Positions 23,326 through 33,604 of a stretch of 64,000 bases of DNA are shown here, in pieces. Numbering within the stretch: the stretch's first letter is position 1; the number at the start of each line of letters is the position of its first letter. The notes under the pieces are model-generated. The model had not been told where the DNA came from. It searched no databases and worked only from the letters and a program-made list of their open reading frames with translations. The translations under genes were made by a program, and so were the position numbers. Source of the stretch: Carya illinoinensis (taxonomy: Eukaryota > Streptophyta > Magnoliopsida > Fagales > Juglandaceae); contig NC_056753.1 in NCBI RefSeq assembly GCF_018687715.1, positions 13,761,001-13,825,000 of the forward strand. Reading direction: 5' to 3'.

Positions 23326-24859
23326 CACCCCCCACTTACTCATTGCTAGTCCCTAGCAATTTTCATGTCAAAACAACCAAAGAGACAAAAAAAAAAAAAA
23401 AAATCACATATAAAGGCCATCAAGTCACACTTTCCAGATTCACATATCAAAATAATCTAAGGAATCCAATAACCCATCAAGATCAATCCACCTATAGCAA
23501 TTCACAGAGTGTGTGTGTGTTCTCCAAGCCATAACCATCTTACCACTAACCTTGACACATGCAATATCAAGAACATCTCAAGCAAAAGGTTCAACTCCAT
23601 AATTCATGGGTATAATAGTGTTTCGTGTAAGGGCTCTCTCTATGGAGTTGAGAATGGGTGTACACACTCTCTCATGGAAAATTAGGCAATTATGTACAAG
23701 TAACAAGCAAACATTGATCTTATAATAGGAACACTAACAGATGAGACTTCCACTAGTCTTTCCAACAGCTTACTTAGGATCAGAACGATCAACACAAAAG
23801 GTTGTAATGTGGCCTGGGTTTGGGGCTATATGAAAAAAAAAATGAAAGGGATTCAAAAACTTCCAAGTACATACAAAGGGAATTTTATTAAATATCTCAA
23901 TAGACCACACTTCTCACTTGATGTACTCTCCAACTTTTCAGATCATCAAATAATAATGCTTTTCCTTCTTCTTCCTCTTCTCTTTTTTTTTTTTTTCAAA
24001 ATTTTGATGGACAAACACATGCCACTTTGGTATTCTTTCCATTTCTACCAACCTTTTCTCTTTTTTTTTTTTTTCTTCTTTCTTTCGGAGCTCACTCAAT
24101 TGAACACTTTGCAACTTGTACTCTTCCCCTTTTTTTTTTAATTGACAATGATAAAACAAAAGAAAGAAAATACAAATTCCACACCTAGTATACACTTGGA
24201 AGTAAAAAGGGTAAGGAAATCGGTGTATAGGTTATACTCCAATGTGGAGAGGCATGGATGATATGGACATATGAAAAGAAAAAGCTACATGTGTTTATTG
24301 GCTCAAAGTTGGCTACTAGGGGTCTATGATGGAAAGGGATAGCTTGAAAGGCTCAAACGTTAATCCTAAGTTGACCTTCGTCATATCCCAAGTATATCCA
24401 CCATCGTACCACAAACCATGTAATGATATTCTCAAAAGAAGTGCCCAATTCAACAGATCAATGAACGCTTATCACAATTTACTGCATTTGTAGGCTTTCA
24501 ATCCTCTCCAAAACTCACATGAATACTTAAGTAAAAGAGTTCTCTAGCTACATGTGTCAAACCACCATCTTACCACAAAACTTGGATGAGTGCATTAAGG
24601 GCCCTGTGAATACTTCAGCAAAAATGATTATGGTGGGTTTGGTGAATTCACGAAGATGGCTATGAATGAGAATGAGTACGCATGTGAAAATGATGCACGT
24701 GGGATGCAAATTAAAAAAAAATTGACACATGAAAATATGCCACAGAGTTCAAACCAGCATTTTAAATACTGAATTTGCACCACCACCCCCCAACTTAAAT
24801 GAAACATTGTCTTCAATGTTTACGAATTAAAATTGAATGGGGAGTAACTTAAATTAAAA
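23326..24859 (-). other. Athila 3' untranslated region with polypurine tracts
   Basis: There is no gene. On the minus strand TTTAAGTTGGGGGGTGGTGG lies at about 24785-24804 after ACATTGAAGACAATG, a typical pre-3'-UTR polypurine signature of Athila/Tat elements. A second, LTR-proximal tract is at 23326-23337. Poly(T)/poly(C,T) stretches at 23960-24140 open misleading frames on both strands. The integrase gene is cut off at the right edge of this block. Confidence 0.65.
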
Positions 24860-25457
24860 TGGAATGCAAGTTCTACCTATCCACTTGTCTGGGGTGGTAG
24901 GCAGTAGAGATCTTATGTACCACCCCATATTTTTTCATCAAAGCTTCAAAAGAACGGTTGCAAAAATGTGTACCCCGATCACTAATGATAGCACGTGGTG
25001 TACCAAATCAAGATAACACATTCTCTTTGAGAAATTTAATTACAGTCCTATTATCATTGCTCCTGCAAGCTGCTGCCTCTACCCATTTTGACAAATAATC
25101 TACTGCCACAATAATATATTGATATCCAAAAGAAGGAGGAAATGGTCCCATAAAATTAATACCCCAACAATCAAAAATTTCAATCACTAAAATTGGGTTT
25201 AAGGGTATCATATTATGACGGGATATAACTCCTAACTTTTGACACTTTTCACATGAGCGACAATAGATGTTTGCATCCTTAAATATGGTGGGCCAATAAA
25301 ATCCACACTGTAGAATTTTTGCAGCGGTTTTCTTCATTGAAAAGTGGCCCCCACAAGTTTGGGAGTGACAAAATTCCAAGACGCTAGCAATCTCTTCATC
25401 AGGGATGCAACACCTTAAAAATTTGGTCAGGGCAGTATTTAAAAAGAAAATGATCAT
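24860..25457 (-). pseudogene. Athila integrase, truncated and mutated
   Basis: Integrase inserts the cDNA into the host genome. The HHCC zinc-binding part is visible (EFCHSQTCGGHF through CRSCEKCQKLG). The core has WGINFMGPFP where the first catalytic Asp is expected (Asp to Asn). A TGA at 25008-25010 replaces an expected codon before FGTPRAIISDRGTHF, which holds the second Asp. The frame reaches STAYHP and then jumps into 3' UTR, so the catalytic Glu and C-terminal domain are deleted. It cannot be functional. Confidence 0.88.
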
Positions 25458-26229
25458 CCCAATAGAAATTACGTACCTCAGTTATGAATTTCCTTTTGTC
25501 CTGAGTGCTCCAATCCATCGATATCTCACCTGCAGCTAAATAATTCACAATATGAGCAAACCATGGTAGAGAAGTAATAGATAGTAAATGCTCATTGGGA
25601 AAATCATCCCTGATTGGCAAGTGGTCAGAGGTATCCTCAAATGTGAGTCTCAAGAGATGGTCAGCCACTACGTTCTCCACTCCTTTCTTGTCTTTGATGG
25701 TGATGTCAAATTCCTACAAAAGTAAAATCCATCGTGTTAATCATGCCTTAGCATCCTTCTTTGTAAGAAGGTACTTAAGGGCTGCATGATCTATAAAAAT
25801 AATAATAGGAGAACCAATCATGTAAGCACGAAACTTATCCAAAGCAAACACTACAGCTATCAACTCTTTTTCAGTGGTGGAGTAATTCATCTGAGCACTA
25901 TTTAGAGTTCCACTAGCATTGTAAATGACAAAAGGCTTTCCCTCCCTTCTCTATCCAAGTACAGCACCTACAGCAAAATCACTTGCATCACACATAATCT
26001 TAAAAGGTAAAGTCCAATCAGGTGGCTGCATTATGGGTGTTGAGGTAAGCTTGCCAATTAGCGTTTTAAAGGCCTCTTGACAATCTTGTGTCCACTCAAA
26101 TGGGGCATCTTTAGCTAGGAGGTCACATAGTGGTCTTGATATGGTGGAAAAATTCTGTATGAACCTCCTATAAAAGCCCACATGACCAAGAAAGGATCTC
26201 ACGTCCTTTACTGTCCTAGGTGTAGGCAA
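25399..26229 (-). pseudogene. Athila RNase H and linker, broken
   Basis: RNase H degrades the RNA strand during reverse transcription. MPTPRTVKDVRSFLGHVGFY, FEWTQDCQEAFKTL and MCDASDFAVGAVLG mark the reverse transcriptase connection and the first RNase H motif. The middle (25681-25950) has stops and frame changes but keeps recognisable pieces on the minus strand. The end MENVVADHLLRL holds the last RNase H Asp motif and then leads to the integrase through a frameshift near 25410-25440. Confidence 0.8.
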
Positions 26230-26292
26230 CTTAGAGATTAATTCAATCTTAGATTGATCTACCTCTATCCCCCTAGAAGAAATAATATGCCC

Positions 26293-27405
26293 TCACACAA
26301 TACCTGAAGGTACCATAAAGTGGCATTTTTCCCAATTCAAAACCAATTCCTTCTCCTCACAACGAGTCAACACCGTCTCTAAATTCAATAAGCATGCATC
26401 AAAAGTAGATCCAAAAACAGTCAATTCATCCATAAAAACTTCCATACAATTGTGAACCATGTCACTGAAAATGCTCATCATGCAACGTTGAAAAGTAGCA
26501 GGTGCATTACACAATCCAAATGGCATTCTACGAAAAGCATAAGTATTGAAAGGATAAGTTAAAGTGGTTTTATCCTGGTCTTCTAATGCAATTTTAATTT
26601 GATAATAACCAAAATAATCATCCAAGAAACAATAGAAAGGATGATCAGCAACACGCTCAAGAATTTGATCAATAAAAGGGAGAGGAAAATGGTCTTTCCG
26701 GGTGGCAGCATTCAATTTTCTATAATCAATGCACATCCGCCACCCAGTCACAAGTTTTGTAGGGACTAGCTCTCCAAAGGCATTCTTCACCACAGTAACA
26801 CCTGACTTCTTAGGAACAACCTGTGTAAGACTTACCCATTTACTATCAGTAATAGGATATATGATTCCTGTATCTAATAGTTTCAACACTTCATTCTTCA
26901 CCACTTCTTTCATAGTAGGATTAAGCCTACGTTGGGGGTCTCTACGAGGGCTAGTTCCTTCCTCCAAATTAATTTTATGAGAACAGACCAGGGGACTAAC
27001 ACCTTTTATACCAGCAATGCTCCAACCTAAGGCTGACTTATGCTCACTTAGGATCCGAATTAATTTCTCATCTTGAGACTCAGATAATTCAAATGAGATA
27101 ATAATAGGAAAAGTATCACCTGGACCAAGGAAAGCATGCTTTAAACCCTTAGGCAGATGTTTCAGTTCAACTTTGGGCGCTTCCACACTTGAAGGAATTT
27201 GTTTTTCCTCTTTCTCAAGCAACTCCTCAAACTTCGGTTGCCAGGCCCGAGTGCCATAATCCTGAGTTCTATCAAAGATAGCACAAATATCAACTGCATC
27301 AAATGGATTACTGATAGAATCAAACTCAGAATTAACAAGAAAATACTCAAGGGGGTCAAAATCATGAGCTATAGAAACTCCCCTGTCTATGAGTGAGTCA
27401 ATCAT
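26293..27405 (-). pseudogene. Athila reverse transcriptase
   Basis: This 370-residue frame covers the linker and most of the reverse transcriptase fingers and palm. Motifs in order: ALGWSIAGIKGVSPLVC, VVPKKSGVTVV, GWRMCIDYRKLNAATRKDHF, CFLDDYFGYYQI, FRRMPFGLCNAPATFQRCMM. The catalytic box reads FMDELTVFG where FMDD is expected, so the second of the paired aspartates is Glu. The frame stops just after CHFMVPSGIV. It is preceded by the protease and followed by RNase H on the same strand. The clade is Athila by overall wording; catalytic loss is seen directly. Confidence 0.92.
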
Positions 27406-27438
27406 GTATGTCTGGTGGCTCTCGTCATCATCTTTTGG

Positions 27439-28242
27439 CTATTTTGCAATATGGAAGATATTCACCTTGAGAGTCATGTTTCCAAAAGAAAGCTTCATGA
27501 GCCCATTCCTGCAATTAATAAGAGCATTAGCAGTGGCAAGGAAATGCCTACCTAAAATCACAGGAATTTTAGAAGTAGTATCAACAACAGAGCTAGTGTC
27601 AAGGATTAGGAAATCAACAGGATAATAAAATTTATCAATTTGAATTAGAACATCCTCTACCACACCCCGAGGTACTTTGACTGAACGATCAGCCAATTGT
27701 AATACCACAGTGGTTGGTTTGATTTCTCCCAACCCCAACTGCAAATAAATAGAATATGGCATTAGATTCATGCTAGCTCCTAAATCTAGCAAAGCTTGCT
27801 CAAACTCACGATTTCCAATGCTGCATGCAATGGATGGGCAACCAGGATCCTTCTGCTGCTCAATTAGAGCACTAACTTGCTCTATTAGAAATGCTGCATT
27901 CTTAAAATGGTGCTTCCTCTTAGCTGTACACAAATCTTTAAGAACTTTTGCGTAAGTCGGAACTTGTTTAATAACATGCAAAACTGGGAGGTTAATTTTT
28001 ACCTGCTTGAGATTCTCCAAGATTTCATTGTTAAGATCCAAAGTTTGCTTATTCAGTTTTAAAGCTTGAGGAAATGGTACCTTAATTGGGCTTTTTATTA
28101 CCTCGGCTTCTTTGGGCAGCTCGGCACCACTATTGCTTTGATCCTCTTCCACATCCTCTGATTTGTTCGTTGTTGGGATGTGTAATGACTTACCACTTCG
28201 TATCACAATGGCATTCACATCCTTCAAATTCTCTTGTGCCAT
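27439..28242 (-). pseudogene. Athila gag C-end and aspartic protease
   Basis: This 267-residue frame contains the retropepsin-like protease that cleaves the polyprotein. The active-site region is LLDLGASMNLMPYSIYLQLG (DLGA in place of the common DSGA), followed by LQLADRSVKVPRGVVEDVLI and ILGRHFLATANALINCRNG. The frame ends at a stop shortly before the reverse transcriptase frame, while an intact element would have one continuous polyprotein. The protease core itself looks unbroken. Marked as a pseudogene because the polyprotein is broken on both sides. Confidence 0.88.
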
Positions 28243-28243
28243 G

Positions 28244-28793
28244 TGTTGACCATGGGGTACGGATTGATCTTGAGAAGGAAACTTACCTCAATCATTCACA
28301 CTCAAGGAGCTCATCAATTTGGACACTTGGCTCTTTATCTCCTTATTTTCTTCAACAACCTGCATAATCAAAGATTCAAACTTTTGGTTAGTCTTACCCT
28401 GTGCCTCAATAAAAGCATGCAAAGTGTCTTCTAAAGGACTCCTAGAAGATAACGGTGCAGGATATGATCTAGGGGGTTGTGTAGGCTACTGGTTTTTAGA
28501 TTTCCAACTAAATTTTGGGTGATTACGCCACCCAGGATTGTAGGTATCAGAGAAAGGTGCAACAGGCTTCATTTACATACCTAAGGCATTATATTGTTTC
28601 TCATACATCCCTCTCATCTCAACAAATGTGGAACACTCTTGGGCAAGATGATCTACCTCGCCACACACAAAATATGGTCCAAAAGACTCTACATGATTAG
28701 TCACGTGTGTTGACTTTAAGTCCTTAGTCTTTAAAACATCTAACTCTCTAGTGAGCATTTCAACCTTAGCCTTTAGGTTATCCTCTTCCCTGA
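28244..28793 (-). pseudogene. Athila gag, middle to C-terminal part
   Basis: It continues the gag frame after the nested element at 28794-32110. It reads REEDNLKAKVEMLTREL and a knuckle-like CGEVDHLAQEC (first Cys pair altered), then stops at 28573. In the next segment WRNHPKFSWKSKNQ and HAFIEAQGKTNQKFESL are clear Athila gag landmarks with two further stop codons before the protease frame. Confidence 0.8.
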
Positions 28794-28893
28794 TGATGGC
28801 TTGCAAAATTTCATATTGCAGATTTTACAAGTTCGCTCGAGCGAATTCAGGCAGATTCAAACGCTCGACTGCCGCTCGACAGGGAGCTCGACC

Positions 28894-29172
28894 ATTCTTG
28901 GCCACGGGACGAGCTTTGATTGATGTTCAAAAGGGTGAGTTAACATTGAGAGTGAACAAGGAAGAAGTTATGTTCAACATTTACCAAGCCATGAGAATTC
29001 CAGAAGAGCCAAGCACTTGTTTTCGGATTGATGACATTAAGCAATGTGAAGAAAAGGCCTTTAAAGAAGATGCACCAGCCAATCACCTAGAACGAGCCTT
29101 GCAGCAAGATACATCACTTAGCAATGAAGTGGAGAGGAACTGTACTCTTATTCCTCTTAGAGATCCCGATTG
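28894..29172 (+). pseudogene. Protease C-terminal fragment of the nested element
   Basis: The frame reads RPFLATGRALIDVQKGELTL, a motif found at the C-terminal end of the Athila/Tat protease, then continues 70 residues (FNIYQAMRIPEEPSTCFRID) to a TGA after LIPLRDPD. It begins directly after the remnant 5' LTR, so everything upstream (gag and the protease active site) is deleted. The reverse transcriptase that should follow is also absent. Confidence 0.78.
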
Positions 29173-30845
29173 AGGAAGATTGAAAAGTCTGGCTGTAGAC
29201 TTTAAAACAAGCGCTTATGGGAGGCAACCCATAGATCTATCTTTATTTCTTTCATTTATTTTATTATCTTTATTTATTTAAGTTTTAATAAATTGGTTTT
29301 TGATGCAGGTTTATTTAGCAAGAATAAAGAGCTGGAAAATTTTAAAACCTCGGAAGGTTCACCATGAAACCCAGGGAAGTTCCTTTATTTCTTCAATCCT
29401 TTTTACTTTTGCATCACAATGAGGACATTGCTTAGTTTAAGTTTGGGGGTGTAAACTCCTATAATCATTTGATCCTCTTGTTTTCTAAGTCTTGGGTTGT
29501 TGATGGGTTGTTTGAGTCTCTTACCAAGCATGCATTGGAGTAAGATTGAATTCTCTATGACTCTGAAATTTGTGATTGAAGATGGTTTTGAGAAAAATTT
29601 TCAAAATTTCTTTTATGTCAAGTGAAGTTTTGTGGGTACTTTGGTTTAAATCTTTGACCTTGAACACAATTGAGCACATAGTCATTTTTCTCTTATTCCA
29701 TTTTGCTTATGAAGAGAAGAAGTTGAATTAATTGAAAGAGGGAGGTTCGATTTTGCTTTGCTCTAGAATCCGTTGATGGGTCCTTGAGGCGAAATCCTAG
29801 TCGAGACCAAATATTAGAGAAATGATCTAGGCATTTCTTTGGCATAACCAAAAAGCTTTCCCAGCCGTCCTAAATGTCATGCCATCATTACATGGTGTGT
29901 TTCCATAGTCAACCCCCTTGAGCCTTCATGAGCCTTTATTGATTCTTTAAACTACATAAACCATGCCCGCTCTAAGCCTGAAAAACAATGAATCTACCGT
30001 TGATAGTTTGAGAAAATACTTTGGTGGAGAGTTACATTTAAAAGAGAAAATTGGTTTCATGATGAAACGTATTATGTTTGCTCTATTTGATCAAAGAAAA
30101 AGAAGAAGAAGAAAGGAAGTGATTGAAAAAAAAAAAAAAAGAAGAAGAGAAGAAGAGGAAAAAGAAAAAGAAAAGAAAAGAAAAGAAAAAGAAGTCGCCA
30201 AGCGGAATGTGAATTACCTCAAATTTTGTTAAGGGAAGTGTTGGTATTACATCAGTGATTACAGCAATTTTGATGCCACAAGTATGAGCATATTGCCAAG
30301 AAAGAGCTATGATTTGAATCATGTGAGTTTCTCTTTTAATGTTCTTTTCACTAAGTATTTTCCCAGTTTGATTTAATTTCCCATATCCAGTTCTTTCTTA
30401 ACCCTCACCCTGTGGCCTATCATTACAACCTTAATAAAGACCTTGTGATCTTTGATTTTGGTGTTGACTACATTAGTGGAGAGGATTTCTGAAAATTAGA
30501 CTTATGGAGTTAAGTTTTAAGAGAATTCTTCTGATTTTGGTTGTTCTACTTTTATCTGAGTTTGCAGGTGGTTTGAGGTTAAATTGACTATATCACACAC
30601 ACACTCAAGGTCTTAGCTTTAGGTTGAAGTAAACACCTAACTATTGCTTGACAAATTGCAAAATTTTTGATTGATTTTCTTGCTATCTTTGATGTTAAAA
30701 GAGTAAGATACTAGAGATGAAATCTAAATTCATAAAAGCTTGGTGAGTGATGATACTTCTCTTTGAGGTCGAGTTGATATTGCCTAAACTATCATTTGTT
30801 TTTCTTTTTGTTGAGGACAAACAAAGTTGTAAGTTTGGGGGTATT
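29173..30845 (+). other. 3' untranslated region of the nested Athila/Tat element
   Basis: There is no gene. It opens with the common motif AAGCGCTTATGGGAGGCAACC after the truncated coding region. An internal polypurine-like AAGTTTGGGGGTGT is at about 29439-29452, and the LTR-proximal one ends at 30845. A GAA/AAAG-rich tract (30097-30193) explains the apparent frames on both strands there. Confidence 0.65.
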
Positions 30846-32110
30846 TGATGGCTTGCAAAATTTCATATTGCAGATTTTACAAGTTCGCTCGAGCGGAGGC
30901 TTTTGGCCGCTCGAGCGAATTCAGGCAGATTCAAACGCTCGACTGCCGCTCGACAGGGAACTCGAGCAGGTTGCTGAAAAACGAAGATCGCTCGAGCGGA
31001 GACATTGGCCGCTCGAGCGAAATCAGGCAGAGTCGAACGCTCGACGCGCGCTCGACACCCCACTCGAGCGAACATCGTATTTTGACAAATTTTAAGTTTT
31101 CCGCCGTGGGACCATATAAAAGGCCATTCTTCACTCTAGAGCCGCGAGTTTTGACTGGAGAACACTCTTTGGGAGAGAAAAACATAGCTAGAGGGATTCA
31201 AATCATTTGTTTTGGAGACGGAATTCCAATTTATTGCACGTACGTTGGATTCATACACGAGCACGGACGGGAGAAAGGCGTTGAATCGTTCTCTTGAGCT
31301 TTTGACGACCAGTTGAGGCTGCAAGGAGGATTTTTCAGTGTTTATTTTCTTCTTCCCATCTTCTCAGAACAATTATGGTGAATTCGTTTATGTTGAATTC
31401 CAATTCTAGCATGAGCTAAATTTTCTTCTTTCTAGGAAAACGATGTAACCTAATTCCGAACTATGCTTGTTTGTCCATGCTAATTTAATGCAATTCTCTC
31501 TTTGTTTATCTGATTTATTCTGAGTTTAATGCTTCTAATTAACTGGCCATTGATTAGATGATTATTAATCTTGTGATTTGCTATCGAAAGAGGGAATCAT
31601 AGGATAGATCTTGGATATTTCAGCATAGGTAAGTATAGAGATCGAAAGACTTGTATGAACCTGTGTAGTAATTAAATCATTGGTCTTATTGCGTTCTTGA
31701 TTATTTAATTTGCATACTCTTGTGTGAATTGATAAACTAGAATCACTTCCAATTGAATATCGAAAGAGGCTTTTGGATGAATTAGAGATTTGCTAATAGA
31801 CAAAAGAGGTTTAAGTTAAATTAGCTGGATGAGAAAAGCATAGTGAAGAATTATGGTGAAATCGATTTCCTAGAAGTTTTCTTCCCTATTGAATTTGATC
31901 TTTGAAAGTCAGTTTTATTTTCTTTGCTTATTTCTCTTTGAGTTGATCTAAGTTTATTTGCAACTACAAAAACCTTAGCGATTCCTCTAGATAAAATTGA
32001 GATTAGTATAATTTTGGTATTTGGCAAGAGTAAGGTACCAATCCCTGAGGACGATACTCTACTTATTACTTTACTATAAAACTACGATACTGTGCACTTG
32101 CAGTTTTGCA
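30846..32110 (+). mobile_element. 3' LTR with CGCTCGAGCG palindrome cluster
   Basis: 1265 bp from TGATGGCTTGC to CAGTTTTGCA. The U3 region (about 30884-31075) holds repeated copies of the self-complementary CGCTCGAGCG and half-sites (CGCTCGAC), far more GC-rich than the surroundings. A TATA-like CATATAAAAGG follows at about 31110-31120, so the cluster sits where upstream promoter elements would be. The frames across this GC-rich stretch are compositional. Confidence 0.78.
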
Positions 32111-32640
32111 CTGGTCATGTGAGATGGTAAATTCCACCACCATTTAGGTTTCCTACAGATCGTGACCTATTTGTGTTCTCAGTAGCATTAGGCTCAGTCC
32201 AAGTGTGAGCTTTTTCTACAAGCTCATTGAGGTATTCTATGGTCTCATCAGGATCTTTTTGTAAGAACTCACCATTACACATCATCTCCACAAATTGACG
32301 CTCTTTAGGTGTAGGTCCCTCATAAAAATAGCTCACTAAGCGCCAATTCTCATACCCATGGTGAGGACACATACTCAATAGCTCCTTAAATCTTTCCCAA
32401 GACTGATACAAAGTCTCACTGTCCTTTTGTGCAAAGGTGGAGATTTGCCTTTTTAAAGCATTAGTCTTATGTTGGGGAGAGTCATCTCATTCCATGACCC
32501 GAGGCGTCTCTATACCTATGCATACAAGGTAGAGAAAAACGCAACACTAAAAATAAAAAAATCAAAACTATAAAAAGAAAAAGAAAATAAAATAAAGATG
32601 TAGCAAGCTAAAAGAGGGAACGAAGTTACCCCATTTACAA
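32111..32640 (-). pseudogene. Athila gag, N-terminal remnant
   Basis: The frame 32115-32411 reads MYQSWERFKELLSMCPHHGY, NWRLVSYFYEGPTPKERQFV and EMMCNGEFLQKDPDETIEYL, a standard Athila gag (retrotransposon gag domain). It ends at GGIYHLT where the nested element interrupts it. Upstream (32412-32640) further gag wording is discernible but out of frame or with stops, and the true start is not identifiable. Confidence 0.82.
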
Positions 32641-32681
32641 ATGGCTGAAAAGAAAAACTATCTCACAATTCTTCTACCGTC

Positions 32682-32699
32682 TCTCCGGCAACGACACCA
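32682..32699 (-). other. Athila primer-binding site (tRNA-Asp type)
   Basis: On the minus strand TGGTGTCGTTGCCGGAGA lies 5 bases after the LTR end. It resembles the primer-binding site complementary to tRNA-Asp used by Athila elements, with a few substitutions. Confidence 0.75.
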
Positions 32700-32704
32700 A
32701 AATT

Positions 32705-33604
32705 TGATTACGCCCAAAGAATAACGCGGTAGTTGTAGCACAGCTATGGGGTGTCGATTCCACAGGGAGATAATTTAAAAGAATAGCAAAAGGAACAAAG
32801 AAACTAAAAGAAAAATATTAAATAAGATATGGAGAACAAAGATTAATTTTAACTGCAAAATAATAGTGAAGTAAAGTGATTAACGGAAATAGTACTCAAA
32901 TTTGATGAACAGTAGAGTGTCGGGAATCCCTTGCACAAATCTGACATTTTAATTATTCTTAATTCATTGGATAGCTCAATTAGGAACTCAATTTACAAAA
33001 TTCCCAATTGGAAGGTATAGATTTATAGACCAAAATTCAATTAAATGTAACCCTTTGAAAAATCATTCACCACTTTTAAAATACGTAAATTACTATCCCT
33101 ATTGAGAAAATCCAATAACGATAATATACTCAGTGAACGATATTGCAGAAAAAAAATTAAATCAATATAGATAAATAATTGATCTAAATATAATCAAAGA
33201 ACTAATCCATTCAATAGAAAAAGCATGACTGAATCCATAAACAGAATAAATTCTATGATTATTCGGAGAAGAAAATATCAACGATGAATTGAGAATCATA
33301 AAACAAAAGAGTTTTAGTAATTAAAGATCAAATACATAAATTAAAAATAAATTTAAAATACCATCTAATGTGCAAGTTCATCCATACCCCTACTTGAGAA
33401 TTTAGTTACCCATAAATATATTGGACAACAAAAATCTCTAGAAAAAACTGAAGCGAACGGTGGCAATGGAAGTGATTTTCTCCTCTCTTCAAATCTACCT
33501 CTTGTACCTCTCCTTCTCCTCTATTTCATGCTAATGATATGCTTATATAGGGTAGGAAAGAAATCCTAATGTCCTCTTAAATTTCACATAAAACAATCGC
33601 CTAA
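32705..33604 (-). mobile_element. 5' LTR of the Athila-like element, distal part
   Basis: This is the 3' portion of the 5' LTR in element orientation. It is interrupted at 33604 by the Tekay-like element, whose target duplication CCTAA occupies 33600-33604 and 44919-44923. The LTR resumes at 44924. The combined length is about 1369 bp. Confidence 0.92.

Larger units (their letters stand above)
28794..32110 (+). mobile_element. Internally deleted Athila/Tat-lineage element inside gag
   Basis: It is bounded by two copies of TGATGGCTTGCAAAATTTC: a 5' LTR reduced to about 100 bases (28794-28893) and a full 3' LTR (30846-32110). Between them are only the end of the protease gene (28894-29172), a long 3' UTR and a polypurine tract (AGTTTGGGGGTATT just before 30846). 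Protease to integrase are otherwise deleted. It splits the host gag between GGIYHLT (32111 side) and REEDNLK (28793 side). I could not find a convincing target duplication (flanks CCTGA and CTGGT). Confidence 0.8.

Noticed and set aside
23938..24195. Lys-rich/Phe-rich frames over poly(T), poly(CT) and GAA runs (also 30083-30232, 45932-46233, 47373-47631, 60075-60275)
   Set aside because: Homopolymer and AAAAG-type simple repeats in untranslated regions; no domain, no conservation in frame.
26293..27405. An Ogre/Tat rather than Athila identity for the minus-strand element
   Set aside because: The protease and reverse transcriptase wording and the tRNA-Asp-type primer site fit Athila better; no extra upstream ORF or intron typical of Ogre was seen.
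30880..31075. CGCTCGAGCG sites (containing CTCGAG) as cloning-vector or linker contamination
   Set aside because: They recur with variation within an LTR-like U3, appear in both LTR copies of one element, and are not next to vector sequence.
28789..32115. CCTGA/CTGGT as a target duplication of the nested Athila/Tat element
   Set aside because: Only two of five bases match in register; I therefore did not claim a duplication.
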